Numbered from the stretch's first letter, positions 1 through 7,366 are shown. The stretch: 17,325 nucleotides of DNA from Oxalobacteraceae bacterium UBA5157 (GCA_002415335.1 DHXL01000187.1:10893-28217); one strand, 5' to 3'. Translations and numbers: made by a program. Notes: generated from the letters alone by a model not told the origin.

Positions 1-47
1 CGCGGGTGAGTGCAGCATGCCGCACCTGCGCCCGCCGATCGCTGTAC

Positions 48-1442
48 TCAGGAGCGATTCGGAGCCGTCATGTCGAGCGGCCGCACCCAGCGTTCGAACT
101 CGTCCGCGGTGACGTACCCAAGGCTGACCGCGACCTGCTTCAGCGTGCTGCCGTCGCGATGCGCCTGCTTCGCGATCTCGGCCGCCTTGTCGTAACCGAT
201 GTGCGGCGCCAGTGCGGTGACCAGCATCAGCGAGCGCTCCATCAAGTCGGCGATGCGCTCGCGGTTGGCTTCGATACCGCGCGCGCAATGTTCATCGAAA
301 CTCGCGATGCCGTCGGCCAGCAGCCGCGCGCTCTGCAGGAAATTATGGATGATCATCGGCTTGAACACGTTCAGCTCGAAGTTGCCGCAGGCCCCGCCGA
401 AATTGATCGCGACATCATTGCCGAACACCTGGCAGCACAGCATCGTCAGCGCTTCACATTGCGTCGGATTGATCTTGCCCGGCATGATCGAGCTGCCCGG
501 CTCGTTTTCTGGAATACTGATTTCCCCCAAGCCGGAACGAGGACCGGATGCCAGCCAGCGCACGTCGTTGGCGATTTTCATCAGCGCGGCCGCAAGCGTC
601 TTCAGTGCGCCGTGCGCGGCGACCAGCTCGTCATGCGCAGCCAGTGCGGCGAACTTGTTGGCCGCACTGACGAACGGCACGCCGCAGCGCTGCGCCAATT
701 CCGCCGCGACGCGCGGGCCGAAATCCGCGGGGGCGTTGAGGCCGGTGCCGACCGCAGTGCCGCCGACAGCCAAACCATACAGCGCCGGCAACGCCGACTT
801 GACGCTCAATTCCGCATGCGCGAGCTGCGCCGCGTAGCCCGAAAATTCCTGGCCCAGCGTGAGCGGCGTCGCGTCCTGCAGATGGGTGCGCCCGATCTTG
901 ACGATGTCGGCGAAGGCGCGTGACTTCAGTTCCAGCGTGGCATGCAGCGCGCACAGCGCCGGCAGCAAATCATCATGCAACGCAAGGCCGGCGGCGACGT
1001 GCATCGCAGTCGGAAAGATATCGTTCGACGATTGCGAAAGATTCACCTCGTCGTTCGGATGCACCAGCCGCGCCTCGCCGCGCGCGCCTCCAAGCAATTC
1101 CGAGGCGCGATTGGCCAGCACCTCGTTCATGTTCATATTGGTTTGCGTGCCCGATCCGGTCTGCCAGATCGATAGTGGAAATTCTTGCGCATGTTTTCCC
1201 GCGATCACTTCGTCGGCCGCTTGCATGATCGCGTCGGCCTTGGCCGTCCCGAGCAAGCCGAGCTCGCGATTGACGCGTGCGCAGGCGCGTTTCACCCCGG
1301 CCAGCGCGACAATCAAGGCCTCCGGCATGCGCTCCGATGATATCCGGAAATGCTCCCGCGAGCGCTGCGTCTGTGCGCCCCACAAGCGCGCGTCGGGGAC
1401 TTCGATGGTGCCGAAGCTATCGTGTTCGATGCGTGTCGCCAT
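48..1442 (-). CDS. fumC: Fumarate hydratase class II (FumC)
   Basis: Interconverts fumarate and L-malate in the TCA cycle in the cytoplasm; class II fumarases are iron-free homotetramers. The 464-residue product has the usual family length and every landmark: GSGTQTNMN near residues 97-105, QSSND near 137-141, the catalytic histidine in GRTHLQDATP (about residue 187, equivalent to E. coli His188), and the signature loop GSSIMPGKINPTQ near 316-328 with the catalytic serine. The ATG at 1442 is preceded by AGGTGA at a plausible ribosome-binding distance, and the sequence begins with the family-typical IEHDSFG. The gene is transcribed away from its right neighbour. Within the 121 bp divergent gap, TATAAA and TAGAAT motifs could serve as its -10. 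Nothing appears truncated. Identification is secure; iron- or redox-dependent control, known for FumC elsewhere, is not visible here. Confidence 0.97.
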   Translation of the reverse strand: MATRIEHDSFGTIEVPDARLWGAQTQRSREHFRISSERMPEALIVALAGVKRACARVNRELGLLGTAKADAIMQAADEVIAGKHAQEFPLSIWQTGSGTQTNMNMNEVLANRASELLGGARGEARLVHPNDEVNLSQSSNDIFPTAMHVAAGLALHDDLLPALCALHATLELKSRAFADIVKIGRTHLQDATPLTLGQEFSGYAAQLAHAELSVKSALPALYGLAVGGTAVGTGLNAPADFGPRVAAELAQRCGVPFVSAANKFAALAAHDELVAAHGALKTLAAALMKIANDVRWLASGPRSGLGEISIPENEPGSSIMPGKINPTQCEALTMLCCQVFGNDVAINFGGACGNFELNVFKPMIIHNFLQSARLLADGIASFDEHCARGIEANRERIADLMERSLMLVTALAPHIGYDKAAEIAKQAHRDGSTLKQVAVSLGYVTADEFERWVRPLDMTAPNRS

Positions 1443-1501
1443 GCGTCACCTGAATGATTGGTTGGAAACGGAGAAAGACCGGTTGTGGCCAGGAATATTC
1501 T

Positions 1502-1516
1502 TTTATACACATTCTA
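1502..1516 (-). promoter_or_regulatory. Candidate -10 elements for fumC
   Basis: Reading the minus strand, TAGAAT (1516 to 1511) and TATAAA (1507 to 1502) lie 55-75 bp before the fumC start. No convincing -35 hexamer is found 16-18 bp upstream of either, so this is only a plausible promoter zone. Confidence 0.3.
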
Positions 1517-1549
1517 ATCCGGCGCACGTGCCATCCTGAGCCAATTCTG

Positions 1550-1555
1550 TATAAT
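1550..1555 (+). promoter_or_regulatory. Perfect TATAAT -10 hexamer
   Basis: A consensus TATAAT sits 9 bp before the ATG at 1564, which would put transcription initiation at or within two bases of that ATG (a leaderless message). The -35 position holds no TTGACA-like sequence. If functional, it would once have served the MoaD-like gene and now serves the solute-binding protein gene fused behind it. Confidence 0.35.
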
Positions 1556-1563
1556 TTTCCAGC

Positions 1564-1692
1564 ATGGCCAGGCTCGTTTTCACACAGCAATTGCGACGCT
1601 TTACCGACCTGCCGGAGCTCGACACGCCAGCCGGCCAGTTGCGCGATGCGCTCGACGCCGCGTTTGCCGCCAGTCTACGCAGTGCGCTTCGA
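1564..1692 (+). pseudogene. Truncated MoaD/ThiS-like (beta-grasp) gene remnant
   Basis: The 36 codons from 1564 read MARLVFTQQLRRFTDLPE, then DTPAGQLRDALDAAFAA. From memory this strongly resembles the N-terminus of the ubiquitin-like MoaD/ThiS family proteins common in Burkholderiales, in which a strand (RLVFTQQL) is followed by the helix LRxALDAAFAANPRL. In intact members another 45-55 residues follow, ending in the di-glycine tail. Here the similarity stops after FAA and the frame runs straight into the signal-peptide region of the downstream solute-binding protein. The remainder appears to have been deleted. An alternative is that the ORF is expressed as a single odd fusion, but an export signal buried some 53 residues inside would be unlikely to work. 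The assignment rests on recalled family sequence, not on a search. Confidence 0.5.
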
Positions 1693-2445
1693 ATGATGAA
1701 TGATGCATGGCGGGCCGGCATGAAACCGATCCGGGCCGTACTGCTTTCGCTGTCGCTCTTGTTGCCGAATCCATGCGCGGCCGCAGACCGCATCGTGCTC
1801 TACTACAACGTTCGCCCGCCCTACCTGGTGCCAATGGCCGACGGCTCGGCGAGCGGGTTGACCGGCACCCCTGCCGCCCATGCGTTCAAGGCAGCCGGCA
1901 TTCCCTTCGTCTGGACCGAGATGCCGACCAATCGGCAACTATTGAACATCAAGACGGGCGTCGACACGGATTGCGGCATCGGTTGGTTCAAGAATCGGGA
2001 AAGAGAACAGTTCGCCAAATTCACCAAAGCGATCTATCGCGACAGCCCGACGGTCGGACTGGCGAACAAGTCGTACGGGCTCAGGCAGGGCGCCAGCCTG
2101 CGACAGGCGCTCATGGCAAACGGCGCACGGGTGCTCGCCAAGGACAACTATTCCTACGGTCCCTTTATTGACGGCTTGCTGTCCAGGCTAAGGCCGGACA
2201 TCGTTCGCACCACCAACGAGAACTCGGTCATGGTCAAGATGATCAGATTGAACCGCGCCGACTTCATGTTCGTTGCGGAAGAGGAAGCGGACTTTCTCGT
2301 CCAGCAAGCCGGTTCCAGCATCAATGAATTCCGCATCATCCACTTTTCCGACATGCCGCCCGGCGAGAAGCGCTATATCATGTGCAGCAAGCGGGTACCC
2401 GACGATGTCATCGATCGCTTGAACAAAGCGATCGACTTCGAATAA
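1693..2445 (+). CDS. Orphan periplasmic solute-binding protein (SBP_bac_3-like)
   Basis: Predicted periplasmic binding protein of the type II fold (amino-acid/polar-solute family 3). From the methionine at 1720 a clear Sec signal is seen: MKPIR, a hydrophobic core (AVLLSLSLLLP) and a cleavage site after PNPCAA. The mature part starts DRIVLYYNVRPPYLVP, matching the first strand and ligand loop of the family, and has a GIGWFKNRERE motif, the family's usual position for a ligand-carboxylate arginine. Mature length is about 226 residues, normal for the fold. No permease or ATPase gene lies nearby, so it is an orphan receptor or a sensor-type protein; the ligand cannot be told. The frame is open back to 1564, but that part is a foreign gene remnant; 1693 or 1720 is the likely start. 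Neither has a convincing Shine-Dalgarno sequence. Confidence 0.75.
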   Translation: MMNDAWRAGMKPIRAVLLSLSLLLPNPCAAADRIVLYYNVRPPYLVPMADGSASGLTGTPAAHAFKAAGIPFVWTEMPTNRQLLNIKTGVDTDCGIGWFKNREREQFAKFTKAIYRDSPTVGLANKSYGLRQGASLRQALMANGARVLAKDNYSYGPFIDGLLSRLRPDIVRTTNENSVMVKMIRLNRADFMFVAEEEADFLVQQAGSSINEFRIIHFSDMPPGEKRYIMCSKRVPDDVIDRLNKAIDFE

Positions 2446-2450
2446 GGCCA

Positions 2451-2465
2451 TCGGCGTCACGCCGA
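2451..2465. terminator. Short hairpin between two convergent stops
   Basis: TCGGCG-TCA-CGCCGA forms a perfect 6 bp stem with a 3-nt loop, exactly in the 23 bp between the stop at 2445 and the mgtA stop at 2469. It could serve both transcripts, but there is no U-tract on either side, so at best it is a weak or Rho-assisted terminator. Confidence 0.3.
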
Positions 2466-2468
2466 CCG

Positions 2469-5249
2469 CTATTGCCAGCCGTAGCGCCGCGTATACCAAC
2501 CCTTCATCGCCTGCGTCAGCCCGGCATACCCAACCAAAATGACGACCAGCCACGGGAAATAAGCAAGCGGCAGCGCCTGCAGCTTGAAGTAAGAAGCGAA
2601 TGGCGACATCGGAATGAAGATGCCGACGGCCATCACGAACACCGTCATGCCGATCAGCGGCCACGCCGCACGGCTTTGGATGAACGGAATTTTCTGGGTA
2701 CGGATCATGTGCACTATCAGGGTTTGCGACAGCAGGCCCTCGATGAACCAGCCCGACTGGAACAGCGTTTGATGCTGCGGCGTATTGGCGCCGAATGCAT
2801 ACCACAGCAAGGCGAACGTCGAGATATCGAACACCGAACTGATCGGCCCGAAATACACCATGAAGCGGCCGATATCGTTGGGATTCCAGCGCTGCGGTTT
2901 TTTCAGGAATTCCGGGTCGACGTTGTCGAGCGGGATCGCGATTTGCGACACGTCGTACAGCAGGTTTTGCACCAGCAGCTGCATCGGCAGCATCGGCAGG
3001 AATGGCAGAAAAGCGCCGGCGATCAATACCGAAAATACATTGCCGAAATTGGAGCTGGCGGTCATCTTGATGTACTTCAGCATGTTGGCAAAGGTCTTGC
3101 GCCCTTCCAGCACGCCTTCTTCCAGCACCATCAGGCTCTTTTCCAGCAGGATGATGTCGGCCGCTTCCTTCGCGATGTCGACCGCGGTATCGACCGAGAT
3201 GCCGATGTCGGCCGCGCGCAGGGCAGGTGCATCGTTGATGCCGTCACCCATGAAACCGACCACGTGGCCCTTGTCATGCAGCACGCGCACGATGCGCTCC
3301 TTGTGCGCGGGACTCAGTTTGGCGAACACCGTGGTGGTCTCGACCGCGATGGCAAGTTCAGGGTCGCTCATCTGGTCGAGGTGCGAGCCGAGCAGCATGC
3401 CGGCCACCGGCAGCCCGACTTCGCGGCATATTTTCGCCGTCACCAGCTGATTGTCGCCGGTCAGGATTTTGACATCGACGCCGTGCTCCTTCAGCGCTTT
3501 CAAGGCCGGCGCTGTCGATTCCTTCGGCGGGTCGAGAAAGGCGATGTAGCCCATCAATACCAGCTCGCGCTCGTCGCCGACCCCGTACGCTTCCCTGGCG
3601 GGCGCGAGTTCCTTGGCAGCGACCGCGACCACGCGCAGACCCTCTTCATTCAAGGCAGCCGTGACTTGCTGAATCCGCTCCAGCAATTCCGTATTCAGGG
3701 ACTCGACCACATCGCCGTGCTGGACCCGGCTGCAGATCGACAATATTTCCTCCACCGCGCCTTTGCAAATCAGGATGTGATGACCTTCGTGCTCGCTCAC
3801 CACCACCGACATGCGGCGGCGCTGGAAGTCGAATGGAATCTCGTCGACCTTCCTGAAATTGGTGGCCACCTGCAAGTGCTTGTGGTCGTCGGCATAGTCG
3901 AGTACCGCGACGTCCAGCAGATTCTTCAAACCGGTCTGGTAATAGCTATTCAGATAGGCGTAATCCCAGACCTGATTGGATTCCTGGCCGAACACATCGG
4001 TGTGCCGCTCGAGAAAAATTCTGTCCTGCGTCAGCGTGCCGGTCTTGTCGGTGCACAGCACGTCCATCGCACCGAAATTCTGGATCGCATCGAGCCGTTT
4101 GACGATCACCTTCTTGCGCGACAGCGCGACCGCACCCTTCGCCAGCGTCGACGTCACGATCATCGGCAGCATCTCGGGCGTCAAGCCGACCGCGACCGAT
4201 AGCGCAAACAGGAACGCTTCCAGCCAGTCGCCCTTGGTGAAGCCGTTCAGCAGCAACACGATTGGCGTCATGACCAGCATGAAGCGGATCAGCAGCCAGC
4301 TCACCTTATTCACGCCGGCCTGGAACGCGGTCGGCCCGCGATCGACTGCCGTCACGCGCTCGGCCAGCGTCCCGAAGTACGTCCGGTTGCCGGTCGCCAC
4401 CACCACGGCGGTGGCCGATCCGCTGACCACGTTGGTGCCCATGAAGCAGATGTTGTCGAGCTCGAGCGTGCCGTGCGATCCGGCGCCGCGATCGGTAGTG
4501 AACTTTTCGACCGGCAGCGATTCGCCGGTCATCGCCGCCTGGCTTACGAACAGGTCCTTGGCCGCCAGCACGCGCAAGTCGGCCGGAATCATGTCGCCGG
4601 CCGACAAGTGCACGACGTCGCCCGGCACCAGCAAGCTGATCGGCAGTTCGACCCTTCGCGCGCCCTGCGGATGGAGCAGGACGTCAAGCGACTTGCGCGC
4701 GCCATCCGCTCCATCGTCCGCGCAATCGTCGGCGCTGTCGTGCCGTATCACGGTGGCGGTATTGCTGACCATCGCCTTCAGTTTGTCGGCGGCCTGATTC
4801 GAACGCGCCTCCTGCACAAAGCGCATGATGGTCGACAGCACCACCATCGCGCCGATGACGATGGCCGCCTTCAAATCCTCGGTCAAATACGAAATGACGG
4901 CCAGCACCGTCAACAACAGGTTGAATGGATTCTTGTAGCAATTCCACAAGTGCATCCACCAGGGCAGCGGCTTCTCTTGCGCGATCTCATTCGGTCCGCT
5001 GGATTCGCGCACCAGCGAGGCTTCGGCCTCGGTCAACCCATCCATGCGGCTGCCGAGTTGCTGTAACAGGCGCGCAGGATCGGCATCCGAGGCATCGGCA
5101 AGGTTTTGCGCCAGCGACTGCGATATCTCGCTCGTCGCCGGCGCGCCGCGCAACAACACGTCGAGAATAACCAGGCGACGGAAGTGGCGCGTCATTCCAT
5201 GCGAGCGCACGAAATTGGCGAACGTTTCTTTCAGTATGTTCAGGTTCAT
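2469..5249 (-). CDS. mgtA: Magnesium-importing P-type ATPase (MgtA, type P3B)
   Basis: Inner-membrane ATPase that brings Mg2+ into the cytoplasm. Using the ATG at 5249 (926 residues), landmarks in order are: first membrane pair after PWWMHLWNCYKNPFN; actuator motif TGES (about 241-244); VAVGLTPEMLP in the fourth membrane helix (352-362); phosphorylation site DKTGTLTQD with Asp401; nucleotide-binding KGAVEE (about 496-501); hinge GDGINDAP (about 668-675); and late helices with SSNFGNVFS and NLLYDVSQ, all characteristic of MgtA/MgtB. An in-frame ATG at 5276 would add nine residues. I prefer 5249 because an upstream small ORF ends in ATGA overlapping it, suggesting coupled translation. The actuator domain carries an acidic insertion near residues 171-197. 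The gene stands alone, with a long structured leader, and is divergent from azlCD. Regulation by Mg2+ starvation is expected from the family. Confidence 0.95.
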   Translation of the reverse strand: MNLNILKETFANFVRSHGMTRHFRRLVILDVLLRGAPATSEISQSLAQNLADASDADPARLLQQLGSRMDGLTEAEASLVRESSGPNEIAQEKPLPWWMHLWNCYKNPFNLLLTVLAVISYLTEDLKAAIVIGAMVVLSTIMRFVQEARSNQAADKLKAMVSNTATVIRHDSADDCADDGADGARKSLDVLLHPQGARRVELPISLLVPGDVVHLSAGDMIPADLRVLAAKDLFVSQAAMTGESLPVEKFTTDRGAGSHGTLELDNICFMGTNVVSGSATAVVVATGNRTYFGTLAERVTAVDRGPTAFQAGVNKVSWLLIRFMLVMTPIVLLLNGFTKGDWLEAFLFALSVAVGLTPEMLPMIVTSTLAKGAVALSRKKVIVKRLDAIQNFGAMDVLCTDKTGTLTQDRIFLERHTDVFGQESNQVWDYAYLNSYYQTGLKNLLDVAVLDYADDHKHLQVATNFRKVDEIPFDFQRRRMSVVVSEHEGHHILICKGAVEEILSICSRVQHGDVVESLNTELLERIQQVTAALNEEGLRVVAVAAKELAPAREAYGVGDERELVLMGYIAFLDPPKESTAPALKALKEHGVDVKILTGDNQLVTAKICREVGLPVAGMLLGSHLDQMSDPELAIAVETTTVFAKLSPAHKERIVRVLHDKGHVVGFMGDGINDAPALRAADIGISVDTAVDIAKEAADIILLEKSLMVLEEGVLEGRKTFANMLKYIKMTASSNFGNVFSVLIAGAFLPFLPMLPMQLLVQNLLYDVSQIAIPLDNVDPEFLKKPQRWNPNDIGRFMVYFGPISSVFDISTFALLWYAFGANTPQHQTLFQSGWFIEGLLSQTLIVHMIRTQKIPFIQSRAAWPLIGMTVFVMAVGIFIPMSPFASYFKLQALPLAYFPWLVVILVGYAGLTQAMKGWYTRRYGWQ

Positions 5250-5314
5250 CGTGATTTTTTTCTTGATATCCCGCATGGATACGGGTCGGGCCTCAAATTG
5301 GGACGACCCTTCAT
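5246..5314 (-). CDS. Candidate MgtL-like proline-rich leader peptide
   Basis: A 22-codon ORF lies in the mgtA 5' leader. It starts at the ATG at 5314, behind AGG at 5-nt spacing, and ends in CGATGA so that its TGA overlaps the mgtA ATG by four bases. The peptide contains RPNLRPDPYPC followed by a basic tail ISRKKSR. In enterobacteria the mgtA leader encodes the 17-residue MgtL, which has a PDPTPLP core followed by RRR and couples proline/Mg2+ status and ribosome stability to mgtA expression. The PDPxP core, basic tail and position are similar, though the position relative to mgtA differs because enterobacterial mgtL lies well upstream. The frame stays open upstream to a TTG at 5428 and includes another DPDLPAP segment, so a 60-residue version is possible. 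A chance ORF cannot be excluded. Confidence 0.4.
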   Translation of the reverse strand: MKGRPNLRPDPYPCGISRKKSR

Positions 5315-5619
5315 CGACACCTGTTCGACCAGCCTGAAATCGCGCAATCGCGGGCGCGCGGCACCAACACGCGCCGGCGCCGGCAAATCAGGATCGAGGA
5401 TGCCCCCCGCAAGAAGGGCAATCGGCAATAAGAGTTTTTGTTGTGGAAATCAGCTGGTCCCAGAACGTGTCTGGAACTGGGGGATACCATCATCCGCCTG
5501 AGGCGCGATGACGGCAGGGGAACGTCCTGCGTTATCTTGCCGAGGCAGCGCCGGAAGAGTTCCGGCAACAACTACCACTCGAACAAGTGCCCATGAAAGG
5601 GGCTCCGTAAAATGAAAAC
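5315..5619 (-). promoter_or_regulatory. Long structured 5' leader of mgtA
   Basis: From the predicted start near 5619 to the mgtA ATG there are about 370 nt. On the minus strand I see three good stems: GCCGGAA-CTC-TTCCGGC (5566-5550); an 8+4 bp stem with a single bulged G and loop UCA (5514-5487); and an 8 bp stem with one G-U pair closed over a five-nt loop (5477-5457, arms GTTCCAGA and TCTGGGAC). A weaker GCCC/GGGC pairing lies at 5419-5402. There is no U-tract after any hairpin, so intrinsic attenuation is not supported; Rho-dependent control or translational control is possible. I could not match it to the M-box consensus or to the enterobacterial mgtA leader, so no known riboswitch class is claimed. 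Confidence 0.45.
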
Positions 5620-5625
5620 AGGCGG

Positions 5626-5654
5626 ATTCTAACCGCGCGTCCTGCTCACGTCAA
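5626..5654 (-). promoter_or_regulatory. Sigma70 promoter for mgtA leader
   Basis: On the minus strand TTGACG (5654-5649), a 17 bp spacer and TAGAAT (5631-5626) give five of six matches in both hexamers at ideal spacing. Initiation is expected near 5619. No PhoP-like direct repeat was recognised at the usual position. Confidence 0.6.
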
Positions 5655-5727
5655 GTACGATGCCGGCGGCGGACCCGCCGTGTCGCGGCAACGGGTTGCG
5701 GCAAGAACGCACATGCGCGCATTCGGA

Positions 5728-5736
5728 TGCTATATT
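5728..5736 (+). promoter_or_regulatory. Extended -10 candidate for azlCD
   Basis: TGCTATATT fits the extended -10 pattern TGnTATAAT, about 42 bp before the azlC ATG. The -35 position is poor, which is tolerated in extended -10 promoters. It lies back-to-back with the mgtA promoter. Confidence 0.35.
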
Positions 5737-5777
5737 AAGATAGCCGTCCTTTAGACCCAAGTCCTGAAACCTCCACC

Positions 5778-6503
5778 ATGCCGCAGCCTACCCCTTTGTC
5801 CACTTTCGCCGCCGGCGCCCGCGATACCGTGCCGATGCTGGTGGGGGCCGCCCCGTTCGGCATGATCTTCGGCACGCTGGCGGCGACCGCCCCATTGAGC
5901 GGCTGGCAGAGCCAGTTGATGTCGCTGGCGGTATTCGCGGGCTCCAGCCAGTTCATTGCGCTCGGCCTGATCGCCGGCCATGCCGGCATCCTGCTGATCT
6001 GGCTCGCGACGTTCATCGTCAACCTGCGCCACCTGCTGTACGCGGCGACGCTGTTGCCGCACGTGCGCCACTTGCCGCGGCGCTGGCGCTGGATGCTCGG
6101 CTTTCTGCTGACCGACGAGACCTTCGCGGTCATGAATGGCTACTATCGAAAACGCCCGCACGCGCGGCTCGGTCACTGGTATTTTTTCGGATCGGGATGT
6201 GCGATGTACGTCAATTGGCAATGCTGGACGCTGGTCGGGCTTGCGTTCGGCGCGATTTTTCCCGGCCTGCAGGCAATGGGGCTGGATTTCGCGATGGCGG
6301 CGACCTTCATCGCGATCGTGGTGCCGCAGCTGGTGCGTCTGCCGAATTTCGGCGCCGCAGTGGCAGCAGGCAGTGCCGCCTATCTGTTGAACGACTTGCC
6401 CTACAAGCTCGGATTGCTGGCGGCAATCGTAGTGGGGGTCGGGACCGGCCTGCTGATGTCGCGCTGGATCGCGCTCGGCAGCGTAACGCGGGAGAATGCA
6501 TGA
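5778..6503 (+). CDS. azlC: AzlC family branched-chain amino acid exporter, large subunit
   Basis: Large membrane subunit of a two-component AzlCD exporter of branched-chain amino acids and analogues; in E. coli the YgaZH pair exports valine. The 241-residue product has typical length, and family hallmarks are visible: GARDTVPMLVGAAPFGMIFG at the N-terminus, FAGSSQFIALGL near residues 54-65, the NLRHLLYAATL segment (about 81-91) and FLLTDETFAV (about 112-121). Hydrophobic stretches suggest seven or so membrane helices. The stop overlaps the azlD start as ATGA, so the two are translationally coupled, as usual for this pair. The ATG at 5778 has no strong Shine-Dalgarno, but the family N-terminus starts here. 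The exact substrate is an inference from the family. Confidence 0.92.
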   Translation: MPQPTPLSTFAAGARDTVPMLVGAAPFGMIFGTLAATAPLSGWQSQLMSLAVFAGSSQFIALGLIAGHAGILLIWLATFIVNLRHLLYAATLLPHVRHLPRRWRWMLGFLLTDETFAVMNGYYRKRPHARLGHWYFFGSGCAMYVNWQCWTLVGLAFGAIFPGLQAMGLDFAMAATFIAIVVPQLVRLPNFGAAVAAGSAAYLLNDLPYKLGLLAAIVVGVGTGLLMSRWIALGSVTRENA

Positions 6504-6820
6504 ACGCCACCGCGATGATTCTGGGCATGGCCGCCATTACCGTGTTTCTCAAGGCGATCATCTTCCTGCTGGGTGACCGCGTCGTGTTTTCGCCGCTGTT
6601 CCGGCAAGCGCTCGGCTATGTTCCGGTCGCCGTACTGACTGCCATCGTGGTGCCGATGGTGCTGGCGCCGCATGGCAAGGGAATCGAGCTGAGCTGGCGC
6701 AATCCGCAACTGGTAGCGGCCGCCGTCGCGGTAATCGTCGCGGCGATCGCGCGCAGTCAGCTGGTGACGATCATGGTCGGACTCGCGACGTTCTTTGGGT
6801 GGCAGTACTGGCTCGGCTGA
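6500..6820 (+). CDS. azlD: AzlD family branched-chain amino acid exporter, small subunit
   Basis: Small membrane partner of AzlC. The 106-residue protein is almost entirely hydrophobic with four likely helices: ILGMAAITVFLKAIIFLLG, the YVPVAVLTAIVVPMVL segment, VAAAVAVIVAAIA and VTIMVGLATFFGW. The LxYVPxAVLTAIVxP pattern in the second segment is typical of AzlD/YgaH. The ATG at 6500 lies inside the azlC stop (four-base overlap, preceded by GGGAGAA), fixing the start. The longer same-frame reading beginning at 6197 is just the region overlapping azlC. The pair forms a stand-alone operon here, with no adjacent Lrp or LysR regulator. Confidence 0.92.
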   Translation: MNATAMILGMAAITVFLKAIIFLLGDRVVFSPLFRQALGYVPVAVLTAIVVPMVLAPHGKGIELSWRNPQLVAAAVAVIVAAIARSQLVTIMVGLATFFGWQYWLG

Positions 6821-6859
6821 TGCGCGCGCACCATTCGATATTTCACGGGAACCTGCCTG

Positions 6860-7174
6860 ATGCCACGCGACACGTCCGCCTATAGGCAAGTCATTGTCGA
6901 ATCCTTCATAGCGTCCGCCACGAGAAGCGGCGCAGTGCGGGTGCGCCCCATCCCCGGGCAGCCGTTTTCGACGACGCTGTCGGTCGCCTGTTCCAGGCGC
7001 TTGAAGGATACCGGGCGCTATCCCCTAGGGACCAAGTTCCTGCTGATGGTCAAGATGACCGATCGCCTCGGCGGGATACCGTTCCTGTATGCGTATCACG
7101 GCGACCAGGTCGTCGACGTCACGGATCGGGATGCAAGGATATTCGTGTCCGAGTTTAAACGCGGCCGAATTTGA
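6860..7174 (+). CDS. Hypothetical protein (104 aa)
   Basis: I do not recognise a named family. The product is a soluble, basic protein whose C-terminal half, YPLGTKFLLMVKMTDRLGG then PFLYAYHGDQVVDV, reads as alternating beta strands and looks like a compact conserved domain; I have the impression that similar short proteins occur in Oxalobacteraceae, but cannot verify it. The N-terminal 45 residues look less ordered. The gene starts 39 bp after azlD and could be co-transcribed. The Shine-Dalgarno (CGGGAA region) is weak and distant. The TGA stop follows a KRGRI tail. The antisense frames over this region are shadows of high-GC sequence. Confidence 0.55.
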   Translation: MPRDTSAYRQVIVESFIASATRSGAVRVRPIPGQPFSTTLSVACSRRLKDTGRYPLGTKFLLMVKMTDRLGGIPFLYAYHGDQVVDVTDRDARIFVSEFKRGRI

Positions 7175-7290
7175 CGGCCAGCATCCGAGCCGGGGCCTGC
7201 ACAAGCCGGGCAAGATGCAGCGCGGGCGCGAAAACGGCCGTCACGATTCGTCGAAGGACGTTTTTTTGGGCTATCCTTATCCCTGACTTG

Positions 7291-7366
7291 CCGGAGCGGC
7301 GACATCGAATACACTCCGTGCCGCAGTGGACTGACGGAAATCTCGGCCCACGCGTCACCGCTCCGG
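7291..7366 (+). repeat. Large inverted repeat upstream of cysteine synthase
   Basis: CCGGAGCGGCGAC at 7291-7303 pairs with GTCACCGCTCCGG at 7354-7366: 13 bp arms with one mismatch and a 50-nt loop. A nested TCCGT/ACGGA pairing lies inside the loop. It ends 77 bp before the cysK ATG. There is no U-tract after the 3' arm, so it is more like a structured leader or protein-binding element than a terminator. It matches no riboswitch I can recall. Confidence 0.4.

Noticed and set aside
2382..4202. 606-residue open frame antisense to mgtA
   Set aside because: It is Arg/His/Gln-rich, has no domain-like character and lies fully opposite the well-supported mgtA; long antisense frames are common in high-GC genes.
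5400..5611. M-box (ykoK) Mg2+ riboswitch in the mgtA leader
   Set aside because: The leader has GGAGCCCC and several stems, but I could not find the M-box core sequences in order; named riboswitch class not supported.
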